DNA of 64,000 nt from Novosphingobium sp. FSW06-99 (GTDB taxonomy: Bacteria > Pseudomonadota > Alphaproteobacteria > Sphingomonadales > Sphingomonadaceae). The notes beneath the pieces were generated by a model that saw nothing but the letters and a program-made list of their open reading frames with translations, made no database searches and was not told where the DNA came from. The stretch covers positions 124,001 through 188,000 of the forward strand of contig NZ_KQ954252.1 of assembly GCF_001519065.1 (NCBI RefSeq). Reading direction: 5' to 3'. Shown here piece after piece: positions 8,871-16,989 of the stretch; position 1 is the first letter of the stretch, and each line of letters begins with the position of its first letter. The position numbers were made by a program, and so were the translations under genes.

Positions 8871-9878
8871 ATGGACATGCCGGCCAGCGTTGCATCGCCT
8901 GTTGTGTCCAGCGGCGCTGACGTCGCAGCAGCAACCTGTGCAGTTTCAGTAATTATAGTTAACTGGAACACGCGCGAAATGACGCTCGAGTGCTTGCGCT
9001 CGCTCTATGCCCAGACTCTCGACACCGATTTCGAAGTTCTGCTGGTCGACAATGGTTCGCATGACGGGTCGGCCGCCGCCATTGCCGAAGAATTTCCGCA
9101 AGTGCGGTTGTTTGCGGAAACCGTCAATCACGGGTTTGCCGTCGCCAACAACATGGCGATCGAGCATGCGCGCGGACGGCGGGTGTTGTTGCTCAACACC
9201 GATACGGTGGTGCTTGATCGGGCGGTGGACCGGCTGGTCGCTTTTGCCGAAACCCGCCCTGCGGCGCGGATCTGGGGCGGACGCACGTTGTTTGGCGATC
9301 TGTCGCTCAATTACACATCTTGCTGGCAACAGCAGACTTTGTGGAGCGTGACGTGTTTTGCGCTGGGATTGACCAAGCTGTTTTCCAACACCAATTTCTT
9401 CAATCCCGAAGGGATGACGGCGTGGAAACGCGACACGGTGCGCGAAGTCGATATCGTGACGGGCTGTTTCCTGCTGATCGACACCGACTTGTGGCGGCAG
9501 TTGAAGGGTTTTGACCCGATATTCTTCATGTACGGCGAAGAGGCGGATCTGTGCGGCCGGGCCCGCGTGCTGGGTGCGCGGCCGGTGATCACCCCCGATG
9601 CGGCGATCATCCATTACGGCAGGGGCAGCGCGACCAAGCGGTCGGATCAATCGGTGCGGCTGTTGCGCGCAAAAATCGGGTTGGCGCGGCGCAATATGCG
9701 GCCGGCGACGGCGGAAGTGGTGCGCTGGCTCTATCTGGTGGCGGTCACCGTGCGGGCCGTGGGCTATGGTCTGCAGGCCCGTTTGACGGGTGGGCGTGGC
9801 GCGGCGGATGCCACCAATTGGGGTGAAACGCTGACCCGGCGGGGTGAATGGTTTGCGCGTGCCAGTCTGATCTTTTGA
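8871..9878 (+). CDS. Family 2 glycosyltransferase (rhamnosyltransferase-like)
   Basis: A 335-residue GT-A-fold transferase that adds a sugar to a lipid-linked oligosaccharide at the cytoplasmic face. The N-terminus has the nucleotide-sugar fold SVIIVNWNTREM, then LLVDNGSHDGS and the DXD-like NTDTVV. EVDIVTGCFLLI and MYGEEADLC follow; these acceptor-side segments are typical of WbbL/RfbF-type GT2 enzymes that often transfer rhamnose. A hydrophobic patch near residue 290 may contact the membrane. The start at 8871 has AGGGG five bases upstream; an ATG at 8877 is also possible. The donor sugar is not determined. Confidence 0.88.
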   Translation: MDMPASVASPVVSSGADVAAATCAVSVIIVNWNTREMTLECLRSLYAQTLDTDFEVLLVDNGSHDGSAAAIAEEFPQVRLFAETVNHGFAVANNMAIEHARGRRVLLLNTDTVVLDRAVDRLVAFAETRPAARIWGGRTLFGDLSLNYTSCWQQQTLWSVTCFALGLTKLFSNTNFFNPEGMTAWKRDTVREVDIVTGCFLLIDTDLWRQLKGFDPIFFMYGEEADLCGRARVLGARPVITPDAAIIHYGRGSATKRSDQSVRLLRAKIGLARRNMRPATAEVVRWLYLVAVTVRAVGYGLQARLTGGRGAADATNWGETLTRRGEWFARASLIF

Positions 9879-9972
9879 CGCAAGCAGGGCGTCTGTTCAC
9901 AAGGCAGGCGCCGACCAACGGGGAGGCACGCGGAGCGTGCCGTGGCACTGACGACGCAAAAGGACGGCCTTT

Positions 9973-11238
9973 GTGAAGATAGCGATTTTCGGTCTTGGTT
10001 ATGTCGGCTTTACCGCCCTGTGCTGTATTGCGCAGGAAGGGCATCGGGTGGTCGGCATCGACGTCAATCCCGACAAAGTCGCCGCGATCCTGGCCGGCAC
10101 GGCGCCGATCAAGGAACCGGGTGTCGATGCCATGCTGGTCAAGGGCCTGGCCGATGGTCTGATCCACGCAACGTCGAGCCCGGTGGGCGAACTCGACGAT
10201 TGCGATCTGGCAATCGTCTGTGTGGGGACGCCGAGCGGGGCCGACGGCGGCCACGACATGCGCTATATCATCGACGTGACGCGCCAGATCGCCGGGGAAT
10301 TGAAACCGGGTCGGGCGCAGCCGCTGACCGTGGCGTTTCGTTCGACCATTCGCCCTGGCACGCTCGACGAATTGATCCACCCGATCTTCCGGTCACGGCT
10401 GGGCGATGCCACCGATGATCTGGTCGAACTGGTGTACAATCCCGAATTCCTGCGCGAAGCGACCGCGGTGCATGACTATTTCCATCCGCCCAAGATTGTT
10501 GTCGGCACCAGAGATGGTCAGCCCAGCGCGACCATGGACGCGCTCCACGCCAATCTCGACGCGCCGGTGTTCTATGTCGGCTTTCGCGAAAGCGAGATCA
10601 CCAAGTTCGTCGACAACACCTGGCACGCGGTCAAAGTGGCCTATGCCAACGAAATCGGCAGGGTGTGCATGGCGCTGGGTATTTCGGCATCGAAAATGCA
10701 CGAGATTTTCGTGTCCGATACCAAGCTGAACATCTCGTCCTATTACACCCGTCCGGGTGGCGCGTTTGGCGGATCGTGCCTGCCCAAGGATGTACGCGCG
10801 TTGCAGCGGATTGCCGCCGACAGCGGCGCCAACACTTATCTGGTGGATTCGCTGTTGCGTTCGAACGAGGCGCACAAATACGCGATGTTCCGCGCGGCGA
10901 TCGACGGCTTGGCGCCGGGGGCAAAAGTCCTGGTCGCCGGACTGGCGTTCAAGGCCAAGACCGACGACTTGCGCGAAAGCCCCAATGTCGATCTGGTGCG
11001 CATGATGCTGGCGGCGGGCTATGACGTGCTGGTCTATGATCCGGCGGTGGACGCGACGCAACTGGTCGGGGCCAATCTGGGTTATGTCTATACCCGCATT
11101 CCCCGGCTCGAAGCCTTGCTGATTTCCGCCGAGGCGGCCGAAGCGGGGGATTTCGACCGGATCATCCTGACCAATGCGACGGGTCTGGGTCTGCGCGTGC
11201 CGCCGGAAAAATGCCTCGACATCGCGACGATCAAGTAG
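9973..11238 (+). CDS. AlgD-like GDP-mannose 6-dehydrogenase family protein
   Basis: A 421-residue NAD-dependent nucleotide-sugar dehydrogenase. It has the Rossmann motif FGLGYVG, a RSTIRPGT segment, YNPEFLREAT, NTWHAVKVAYANEIG, and the catalytic FGGSCLPKD with Cys269. The last two segments resemble Pseudomonas AlgD more than Ugd, so GDP-mannuronate formation is the leading guess. Related UDP-sugar dehydrogenases share much of this pattern. The start is a GTG at 9973, fixed by the nucleotide-binding strand that begins immediately. It is followed after three bases by a GT4 gene, so the two are probably one operon. Confidence 0.87.
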   Translation: MKIAIFGLGYVGFTALCCIAQEGHRVVGIDVNPDKVAAILAGTAPIKEPGVDAMLVKGLADGLIHATSSPVGELDDCDLAIVCVGTPSGADGGHDMRYIIDVTRQIAGELKPGRAQPLTVAFRSTIRPGTLDELIHPIFRSRLGDATDDLVELVYNPEFLREATAVHDYFHPPKIVVGTRDGQPSATMDALHANLDAPVFYVGFRESEITKFVDNTWHAVKVAYANEIGRVCMALGISASKMHEIFVSDTKLNISSYYTRPGGAFGGSCLPKDVRALQRIAADSGANTYLVDSLLRSNEAHKYAMFRAAIDGLAPGAKVLVAGLAFKAKTDDLRESPNVDLVRMMLAAGYDVLVYDPAVDATQLVGANLGYVYTRIPRLEALLISAEAAEAGDFDRIILTNATGLGLRVPPEKCLDIATIK

Positions 11239-11241
11239 CCC

Positions 11242-12507
11242 ATGCACAATCCGGGGCACGCCGAAATGGGTCCAGACCTGCACGACGCCGCGAACACGCC
11301 TTTGGGTGGTGAACTCGACGGTCGCAAGATTCTGATCATCGTCGAAAATCTTCCTGTGCCGTTCGATCGACGGGTGTGGCAGGAAGCGACCACCTTGCAA
11401 CAGGCGGGGGCGACAGTCTCGGTGATCTGCCCGGTGGGCAAGGGCTATGACCAGCGCTACGAACAGATCAGTGGCGTGCACATCTATCGCCACCCCCTGC
11501 CGCCCGAAGGCAACGGGGCGCTCAGCTATGCAATGGAATATTCCGCCGCGCTGTTCTGGCAGACCGTGCTGAGCTGGAAAATCCTGTTCCGCCATGGTTT
11601 TGACGTGATCCAGGGATGCAATCCGCCGGATCTCGTGTTTCTGGTGGCCTGGCCGTTCAAGCTGTTGGGCAAGCGGTACATTTTCGATCACCACGATATC
11701 AATCCGGAACTCTACATCGCCAAGTTCAACCGGCAGGACATATTCTGGCGGCTGATGGTGCTGCTCGAACGGTGGAATTTCGCCTCGGCCAATGTGGTGA
11801 TCTCGACCAACGACAGTTACCGCAACATTGCCCACACCCGTGGCCGCAAGCGCGAGGACGATACGTTTGTCGTGCGGTCGGGCCCGGATCTGACGCGGCT
11901 GCGGTTGGTGCCGCCCAATTCCGAGCGCAAGCGCGGCCATCGCTATCTGGTCGGCTATGTCGGGGTGATGGGCGAACAGGAAGGCATCGACCTGCTGCTG
12001 GAATCGGCGGCGCACATCGTGTTCACGATGGGGCGCAGCGATGTTGCCTTTTGCCTGGTCGGCGGCGGGCCCAGCCTCGCTTCGCTGCGGCAGATGGCGC
12101 ACGACAAGGGGCTGGATGCGCATGTTGAATTTACCGGACGTGCGCCCGACGATGTGCTGTTCGAAGTGCTGTCGACCGCCGATGTCTGCGTGAACCCCGA
12201 CAGGGTCAATCCGATGAACGACCTGTCCACGATGAACAAAGTGCTGGAATACATGGCGTTCGGCAAGGCGCAGGTGCAATTCGATGTGCGCGAGGGGCGC
12301 CATTCGGCGGGTGAGGCTTCGCTCTATGCCAAGTGCAACGATCCGATCGATTTCGCCGAACGGATTGTCGAATTGCTGGGCGATCCCGACCGTTGTGCGC
12401 AGATGGGGCGGATCGGGCGGCAGCGTATTGAAAACGAATTGTCGTGGGAACATCAGCGTGCGCCGTTGATGGCCGCCTATCGCCGGGCACTGCGTTTGTC
12501 GGCCTGA
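11242..12507 (+). CDS. Family 4 glycosyltransferase
   Basis: A 421-residue GT-B-fold retaining transferase. The N-terminal domain begins ILIIVENLPVPFDRRVWQEA, a segment typical of EPS GT4 enzymes. The C-terminal domain has YVGVMGEQEGIDLLLE, VGGGPSLASL, VEFTGRAPDD and a donor-binding stretch NPMNDLSTMNKVLEYMAFGK, where the usual E-x7-E is only partly kept. It acts at the cytoplasmic face on lipid-linked repeat units; donor and linkage are unknown. It starts three bases after the upstream dehydrogenase stop, so co-translation is likely. Confidence 0.9.
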   Translation: MHNPGHAEMGPDLHDAANTPLGGELDGRKILIIVENLPVPFDRRVWQEATTLQQAGATVSVICPVGKGYDQRYEQISGVHIYRHPLPPEGNGALSYAMEYSAALFWQTVLSWKILFRHGFDVIQGCNPPDLVFLVAWPFKLLGKRYIFDHHDINPELYIAKFNRQDIFWRLMVLLERWNFASANVVISTNDSYRNIAHTRGRKREDDTFVVRSGPDLTRLRLVPPNSERKRGHRYLVGYVGVMGEQEGIDLLLESAAHIVFTMGRSDVAFCLVGGGPSLASLRQMAHDKGLDAHVEFTGRAPDDVLFEVLSTADVCVNPDRVNPMNDLSTMNKVLEYMAFGKAQVQFDVREGRHSAGEASLYAKCNDPIDFAERIVELLGDPDRCAQMGRIGRQRIENELSWEHQRAPLMAAYRRALRLSA

Positions 12508-12590
12508 TTCTGCCTGTTTTTGCGCCCATGCGATCGAACGCGATGGTCGTTTCGCCGCACATCGCGGCACACGATCACGGGCAATTGCGC

Positions 12591-12619
12591 TTGACAGGCT
12601 TTGTGTGGCTACGTATTTT
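12591..12619 (+). promoter_or_regulatory. Strong sigma-70-like promoter before the GT-C-like gene
   Basis: A consensus -35 TTGACA (12591-12596), an exact 17-base spacer and a -10 TATTTT (12614-12619). The predicted start is near 12626, leaving an unusually long leader of about 180 bases before the ATG at 12809. TGCAGTGCAGCAC begins just after the -10. The remaining 301-base gap (12508-12808) is less GC-rich than its surroundings and shows no gene. Confidence 0.6.
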
Positions 12620-12808
12620 GCAGTGCAGCACAAATTGCGTGCAGGGGCTCCAGTCGTTTAGTGTCTTTAAATTGCGGCGGCCGCATACTGTTGTGGGCGC
12701 GGGTCAGGGTAAAATTCAGCTAACGACCTTGGCGTTTGAGCGATTTGAACGCGGCGTAGTTCGAATATTTTAAAAGGCCTTTGAAACGATATTCGGAGAG
12801 CTGCGTCG

Positions 12809-14674
12809 ATGAGCGTGCTGAATTTGCTAACACCGCGCCTGGGATTGTATGAAGCGTGGGAGCTGTTTTTTACCCTCGGCGCAATCGTGCTGGCGTTTGT
12901 CCTGCAGCGTTTCAAGAGCGGCGTGTTTCAGCACCTTGATGGCGCATTTGCGGCCTTCGAGAATCGCTGTTCGGCGATCGCCGCGCGCCCCTGGCTCAGC
13001 ATTGTCATCATCGCGGTTGCCTCGATCGGGTTGCGGCTGGCTATCGCGCCCTGGCTGGGCACGCCCGACCCGGTTATTGCCGATGAATTCAGCCTGATCT
13101 TTCAGGCCGATACGATGTTCCATGGGCACCTTGCCAATCCGGGCACCGTCACGCCCAATTTCGAAGCGGTCTATGTGCTGCTTCGGCCCACGTTCTCCTC
13201 GATGTATCCTGTGTTGCGTTCGTTTCCCCTGCTGGTCGGCCTGCTGTTGGGCGTTGGCGTGTGGGGTGGTGTGCTGCTGTCGGTTTGTGCGCTGGCGATC
13301 GCGGTGCACTGGATGGTGCGGCAATGGGTGAATGACCGGGTTGCCCTGCTCGTGGCCGCGATCGTGATCCTGCGCTTTGGTCTGTTCAGCCTGTGGGTCA
13401 ATTCCTATTTCGGCAGTGCGTTCACCGGTCTTGGCGGGGTGTTGCTGCTTGGCGGTTATCGTTCGGTCACGACGCGCTCGGCCTTGTCGGGGGGGATCGC
13501 GATCGGGGTCGGGGTGTTGATCCTGATGACCACCCGTCCTTATGAGGCGCTCTTCTTTGCTGCACCGATCCTGCTGGCGCTGGGCATCCATTTCGTGGTT
13601 GCGTCGGGCCCGGTGCGCAAGGCGCTGGTGGCGCCTGCGCTTGCCGCAGTGGTGTTCGTCGGCCTCGGGCTTGGCATCACGCTCGCCTCGAATAGTGCTG
13701 TCACGCATGACGCAAAGGTGTTCCCCTATAACCTCTATCGCCAGACCAGTTCGCTGGCGCCGGCGTGGTTGATCAACAAGCCGGTGCCGATCGTGGGGCC
13801 GGGGCCGCGTTACGCCATTGCGCAGCATTTTCTCGACTATGAATACAGGAACTACCACGATAACCGCCAGCGCCTGCTGTCATCGGAAGCGTACAGGTTT
13901 CGCAATTACTGGAATTTCTATGTCGGCTTTGCGCTGACGATCCCGTTCCTGCTGGGTCTGGTCGCACTTCGTCGGAACTATGCCGTGCTGGCCTCGATCG
14001 TCGTGCTGGGGCTGGCTCTTTCGATCGAGACCTGGACCTTTTCGCACTATGCTGCGCCAGGCTTCGGTTTCTTCATGCTGGCAATCGCGGCAGGTTTTGA
14101 CGCGATGCGCAAGCGTCCCGCACAAAGCTGGGTGCCCTGGACCTGGTTGAGCCGAACACTTGTGCTCGCGCTTGTGGTGGGCAGCGTCATCCCGTTGCAA
14201 TCCACATTTGCGGGCAAACCGGATTTCGTGCCGTGGGCCGACAATGGCTTCAGCACGCCGTGTTGCTGGTTGCGTCCGCGTTCCGCGCCGAACGAATTGC
14301 GCAGGGTGGTTGAACAGACGCCCGGACGCAATATCGTTCTCGTCGATACGAGCGTGCAGGCGCCCTATGCCATCCTGATTTCGAACGAAGCGGATCTGGA
14401 GAACGCCCGCACCCTGCTGGTCAACCGTGATCCGCAATATGACCAGGAAACGATCGCGCGCTATCCCGGCAGGCGGATCTGGACGCTGACCTGGCAACCG
14501 GGAGATGGGGCTGCGTGCCTCACACCCCGCAAATCCACCGATCTGGTGCCCGTGTTGCCGACGTGGGTGCGGGGGTCGGCGGCTGCGTGCCCGGGCGGGC
14601 TCCTGCGTCCACTGACCGCCTTTCAGGTGTCGAGCGACACGATGCGACAAGGCCCGGTTGATCGTCATAAATAA
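12809..14674 (+). CDS. Polytopic membrane protein, GT-C-like
   Basis: A 621-residue protein with about eleven hydrophobic segments up to residue ~460, followed by a soluble C-terminal domain containing several cysteines. The first predicted periplasmic loop has an acidic pair, Asp92-Glu93 (ADEFSLIFQAD), where GT-C glycosyltransferases place their catalytic or metal-binding acid. That, the topology and the neighbours suggest a transferase using a polyprenyl-phosphate sugar on the periplasmic side. The family assignment is inference; I recognise no specific enzyme. A near-consensus promoter lies about 190 bases upstream. The next gene is a UbiA-family prenyltransferase that could help supply its donor. 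Confidence 0.72.
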   Translation: MSVLNLLTPRLGLYEAWELFFTLGAIVLAFVLQRFKSGVFQHLDGAFAAFENRCSAIAARPWLSIVIIAVASIGLRLAIAPWLGTPDPVIADEFSLIFQADTMFHGHLANPGTVTPNFEAVYVLLRPTFSSMYPVLRSFPLLVGLLLGVGVWGGVLLSVCALAIAVHWMVRQWVNDRVALLVAAIVILRFGLFSLWVNSYFGSAFTGLGGVLLLGGYRSVTTRSALSGGIAIGVGVLILMTTRPYEALFFAAPILLALGIHFVVASGPVRKALVAPALAAVVFVGLGLGITLASNSAVTHDAKVFPYNLYRQTSSLAPAWLINKPVPIVGPGPRYAIAQHFLDYEYRNYHDNRQRLLSSEAYRFRNYWNFYVGFALTIPFLLGLVALRRNYAVLASIVVLGLALSIETWTFSHYAAPGFGFFMLAIAAGFDAMRKRPAQSWVPWTWLSRTLVLALVVGSVIPLQSTFAGKPDFVPWADNGFSTPCCWLRPRSAPNELRRVVEQTPGRNIVLVDTSVQAPYAILISNEADLENARTLLVNRDPQYDQETIARYPGRRIWTLTWQPGDGAACLTPRKSTDLVPVLPTWVRGSAAACPGGLLRPLTAFQVSSDTMRQGPVDRHK

Positions 14675-14780
14675 TTAAATTTAGAGAATTATTCCTTCGG
14701 TTGAAGCGCATGAGGCACTCACTACGGTTGCTTGAACGCATCAACTGCCCAAATCCAACGTAGACTAGGCGGAAGATCCT

Positions 14781-15770
14781 GTGACCATGACCACCACAGC
14801 ACAAGGTGAGGCGGGCGTTCTTCGGAAACCTGCGCTGCAAGACTATCTGGCGATCATGCGGCTTGATCATGTCACCAAGCACGTGTTCGTGGTGCCAGGG
14901 ATTGTTCTGGCCTATTTGCTGCGGCACCATTTCGTCACGCTGACGCCGTGGCCGTTCGTCGCAGGCGCGATCGTTGCGGTGTGCATCGCCTCGGCGAACT
15001 ATGTCATCAACGAATTTCTCGATCGCGAATTCGATGCACTGCATCCGACCAAATCGTTGCGTACGGCGGTCAAGGTCGAACTGTCGGGCGTCGTTGTGTG
15101 GTTGCTGTGGCTGGCGCTGGTCGTGATCGGCTTTGTGGTGGCCTGGACGGCCAGTGTGACCATGCTGGTGATCGCGGTGGGGTTTGCTGCGCAGGGTATT
15201 TTCTACAATGTCAAACCGCTGCGCACCAAGGATCACGCCTATCTCGACGTGCTGTCGGAATCGGTCAACAACCCGTTCCGCCTGATGATCGGCTGGGCGA
15301 TGGTCGATCCGTCGACGTTGCCTCCGGCGAGTATCCTGCTGGGCTATTGGCTGGGCGGGGCGTTCCTGATGGGGGCCAAGCGTCTGTCGGAATACCGCGA
15401 AATCGTCGCCAACCACGGACGCGATCTGCTGGTCCGCTATCGCGCCAGCTTTGGCGGGTATGACGAATACAGCCTGACCGCATCGTGCCTGGTCTATGCG
15501 GCGCTCAGCGGGATGGCGCTGGCCATTTTCATGGTCAAATACCGCATCGAATATATTATCACGCTGGTGCCGATCGCACTGCTGTTCGGGAAGTACATGT
15601 CGCTGGCGATGCGCCCGGCCTCGACCGCGCAAAAGCCGGAAAAGCTGTTCAACGAACATGGCCTGATGGCGCTGGTGCTGATCGTGGTCGTGACGTTTGT
15701 GGTCGCCACGGTGGTGAACATGCCGTTTTTGCAGACGCTTACCGCGCAGCACTTCATCTCGCTGCAATAA
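14781..15770 (+). CDS. UbiA-family prenyltransferase, decaprenyl-phosphate phosphoribosyltransferase-like
   Basis: A 329-residue membrane protein with about eight or nine helices. The aspartate-rich motif NEFLDREFDALHPTK (residues 77-91) keeps the N-x3-D-x3-D of UbiA enzymes. It adds the HPTK found in the mycobacterial DPPR-synthase branch (Rv3806c type), which transfers phosphoribose from PRPP to decaprenyl phosphate. A quinone or haem prenyltransferase would not usually show HPTK. The canonical ND is NE here. The second motif region reads DVLSESVNNPFRLMIGW. The GTG at 14781 has GGAAG at good spacing; an ATG at 14787 is an alternative. A HAD phosphatase and GtrA follow with a 2-base gap and an overlap, as expected for a polyprenyl-phosphate-pentose cassette. 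Confidence 0.8.
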   Translation: MTMTTTAQGEAGVLRKPALQDYLAIMRLDHVTKHVFVVPGIVLAYLLRHHFVTLTPWPFVAGAIVAVCIASANYVINEFLDREFDALHPTKSLRTAVKVELSGVVVWLLWLALVVIGFVVAWTASVTMLVIAVGFAAQGIFYNVKPLRTKDHAYLDVLSESVNNPFRLMIGWAMVDPSTLPPASILLGYWLGGAFLMGAKRLSEYREIVANHGRDLLVRYRASFGGYDEYSLTASCLVYAALSGMALAIFMVKYRIEYIITLVPIALLFGKYMSLAMRPASTAQKPEKLFNEHGLMALVLIVVVTFVVATVVNMPFLQTLTAQHFISLQ

Positions 15771-15772
15771 CC

Positions 15773-16462
15773 ATGGATATCGCGTGGGATTCCTTCCGGC
15801 TGGCGGTGTTCGATGTTGATGGCACGCTGTATGATCAGCGGCGCCTGCGGCTGACGATGGCCGCGCAGCTCGGGCTGCATTGCGCGCGCGCGCTCAATCT
15901 GCGCACCGCGCATGTGCTCAAGCGCTATCGGCGGCGGCGCGAACATCTTGCCGATGCCGAAACGGTCGATTTCGAACGCGTGCTTGAAGACGAACTGGTG
16001 GCGATCCATGGCGGCGGCGGCGGACCGTTGCGCGCGCTGGTGACCGACTGGATGGAAGTCCGCCCGTTGCCCTATCTTGCCGCCGCCCGCAGGCCCGGCG
16101 TGGTCGATCTGTTCGACCGTTTGCGCCGTTCGGGCAAGATCATCGGCGTGCTGTCGGACTATCCCGCCCGCGACAAGCTTGCCGCGCTTGGTCTTGATGC
16201 CGATGTGGTGGTCAGCGCCACCGATGCCGAAGTCAATGTGATGAAGCCCCATCCCGCCGGATTGCAGCGCGTGATGGCGCTGGCCGGGGTATCGCCCGAT
16301 GAAACGGTGATGATCGGTGACCGCGCCGAGCGCGATGGCGAGGCCGGGCGGCGGGCCGGCGTCAGAACGCTGGTGCTGGGCGGTGACACCACCGCGCATT
16401 GGACCGGGTTCACCGATTTCCGCCAAGTCTGGACGGCTGCACCATCGGCTGGCGCGGCGTGA
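15773..16462 (+). CDS. HAD-superfamily phosphatase
   Basis: A 229-residue soluble hydrolase. Motif I DVDGT supplies the nucleophile Asp14 and acid/base Asp16. Motif II is the Ser in GVLSDYP, motif III the Lys in VMKPHP, and motif IV is IGDRAERDG. A helical cap lies between motifs I and II. The substrate is not evident from sequence. Two bases separate it from the UbiA gene, and it overlaps gtrA by GTGA, so removal of the 5-phosphate from polyprenyl-phosphoryl phosphoribose is a reasonable inference. Confidence 0.88.
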   Translation: MDIAWDSFRLAVFDVDGTLYDQRRLRLTMAAQLGLHCARALNLRTAHVLKRYRRRREHLADAETVDFERVLEDELVAIHGGGGGPLRALVTDWMEVRPLPYLAAARRPGVVDLFDRLRRSGKIIGVLSDYPARDKLAALGLDADVVVSATDAEVNVMKPHPAGLQRVMALAGVSPDETVMIGDRAERDGEAGRRAGVRTLVLGGDTTAHWTGFTDFRQVWTAAPSAGAA

Positions 16463-16836
16463 AGGACACGCTGCTACGCGTCGGGCGCTATGGCTTGACC
16501 GGGGGCGCTGCGGCGGTCGTCGATCTGGGCGTGTTTGCGCTGCTGTGCCCGGCGCTGTTGCCGGTGGGTCCGGCTGCGACGGTCAGTTTTCTGGCCGCCG
16601 TGGGGGTCAACTACACGTTGACCAGCCGATATGTCTTCGCCAACAGCCTCAATCGAAAACGCTTTTACCGGTTCTTCGTGTTTGCGGTGCTGGGGCTGCT
16701 GATCAATGTCAGCGCGACCGTGGCGGTCGCCCGGCTGTTGCCGGTCAAGCCCGTCGTCGCAAAGTTCTGCGGTATTGGTATCGCGTTCTTTTTCAATTAC
16801 CTGTTCAACGCAAAATTCGTTTTCGATCGCGACTAG
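16459..16836 (+). CDS. GtrA-family membrane protein
   Basis: A 125-residue protein with four hydrophobic helices and the GtrA pattern: FGxxG-like start RVGRYGLTGG, NYTLTSRYVF after helix 2, and NYLFNAKFVF at the C-terminus. GtrA proteins are proposed flippases or partners for polyprenyl-linked sugars; the mycobacterial homologue Rv3789 works with the decaprenyl-phosphoryl-arabinose pathway. Translation starts at the GTG at 16459, which overlaps the HAD stop codon (GTGA), indicating coupling. It ends the UbiA-HAD-GtrA operon. Confidence 0.9.
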   Translation: MKDTLLRVGRYGLTGGAAAVVDLGVFALLCPALLPVGPAATVSFLAAVGVNYTLTSRYVFANSLNRKRFYRFFVFAVLGLLINVSATVAVARLLPVKPVVAKFCGIGIAFFFNYLFNAKFVFDRD

Positions 16837-16989
16837 GCGGCGTGATGCCGGCAATCCGGGGCGCATGATGCTCTGGCAGTCTTTGGCATCGTCTATTGCA
16901 AAAAGGCTGGTGCCCACTTTTGTTTGGCATAAGCTAACGGGCAGCGCCCGCGGTTCGTTGGCGGACTGCATTGGGGGAGCCGATTGCCG

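Noticed and set aside
10393..12633. 746-codon minus frame across the dehydrogenase and GT4 genes
   Set aside because: Spans two real plus-strand genes; shadow composition.
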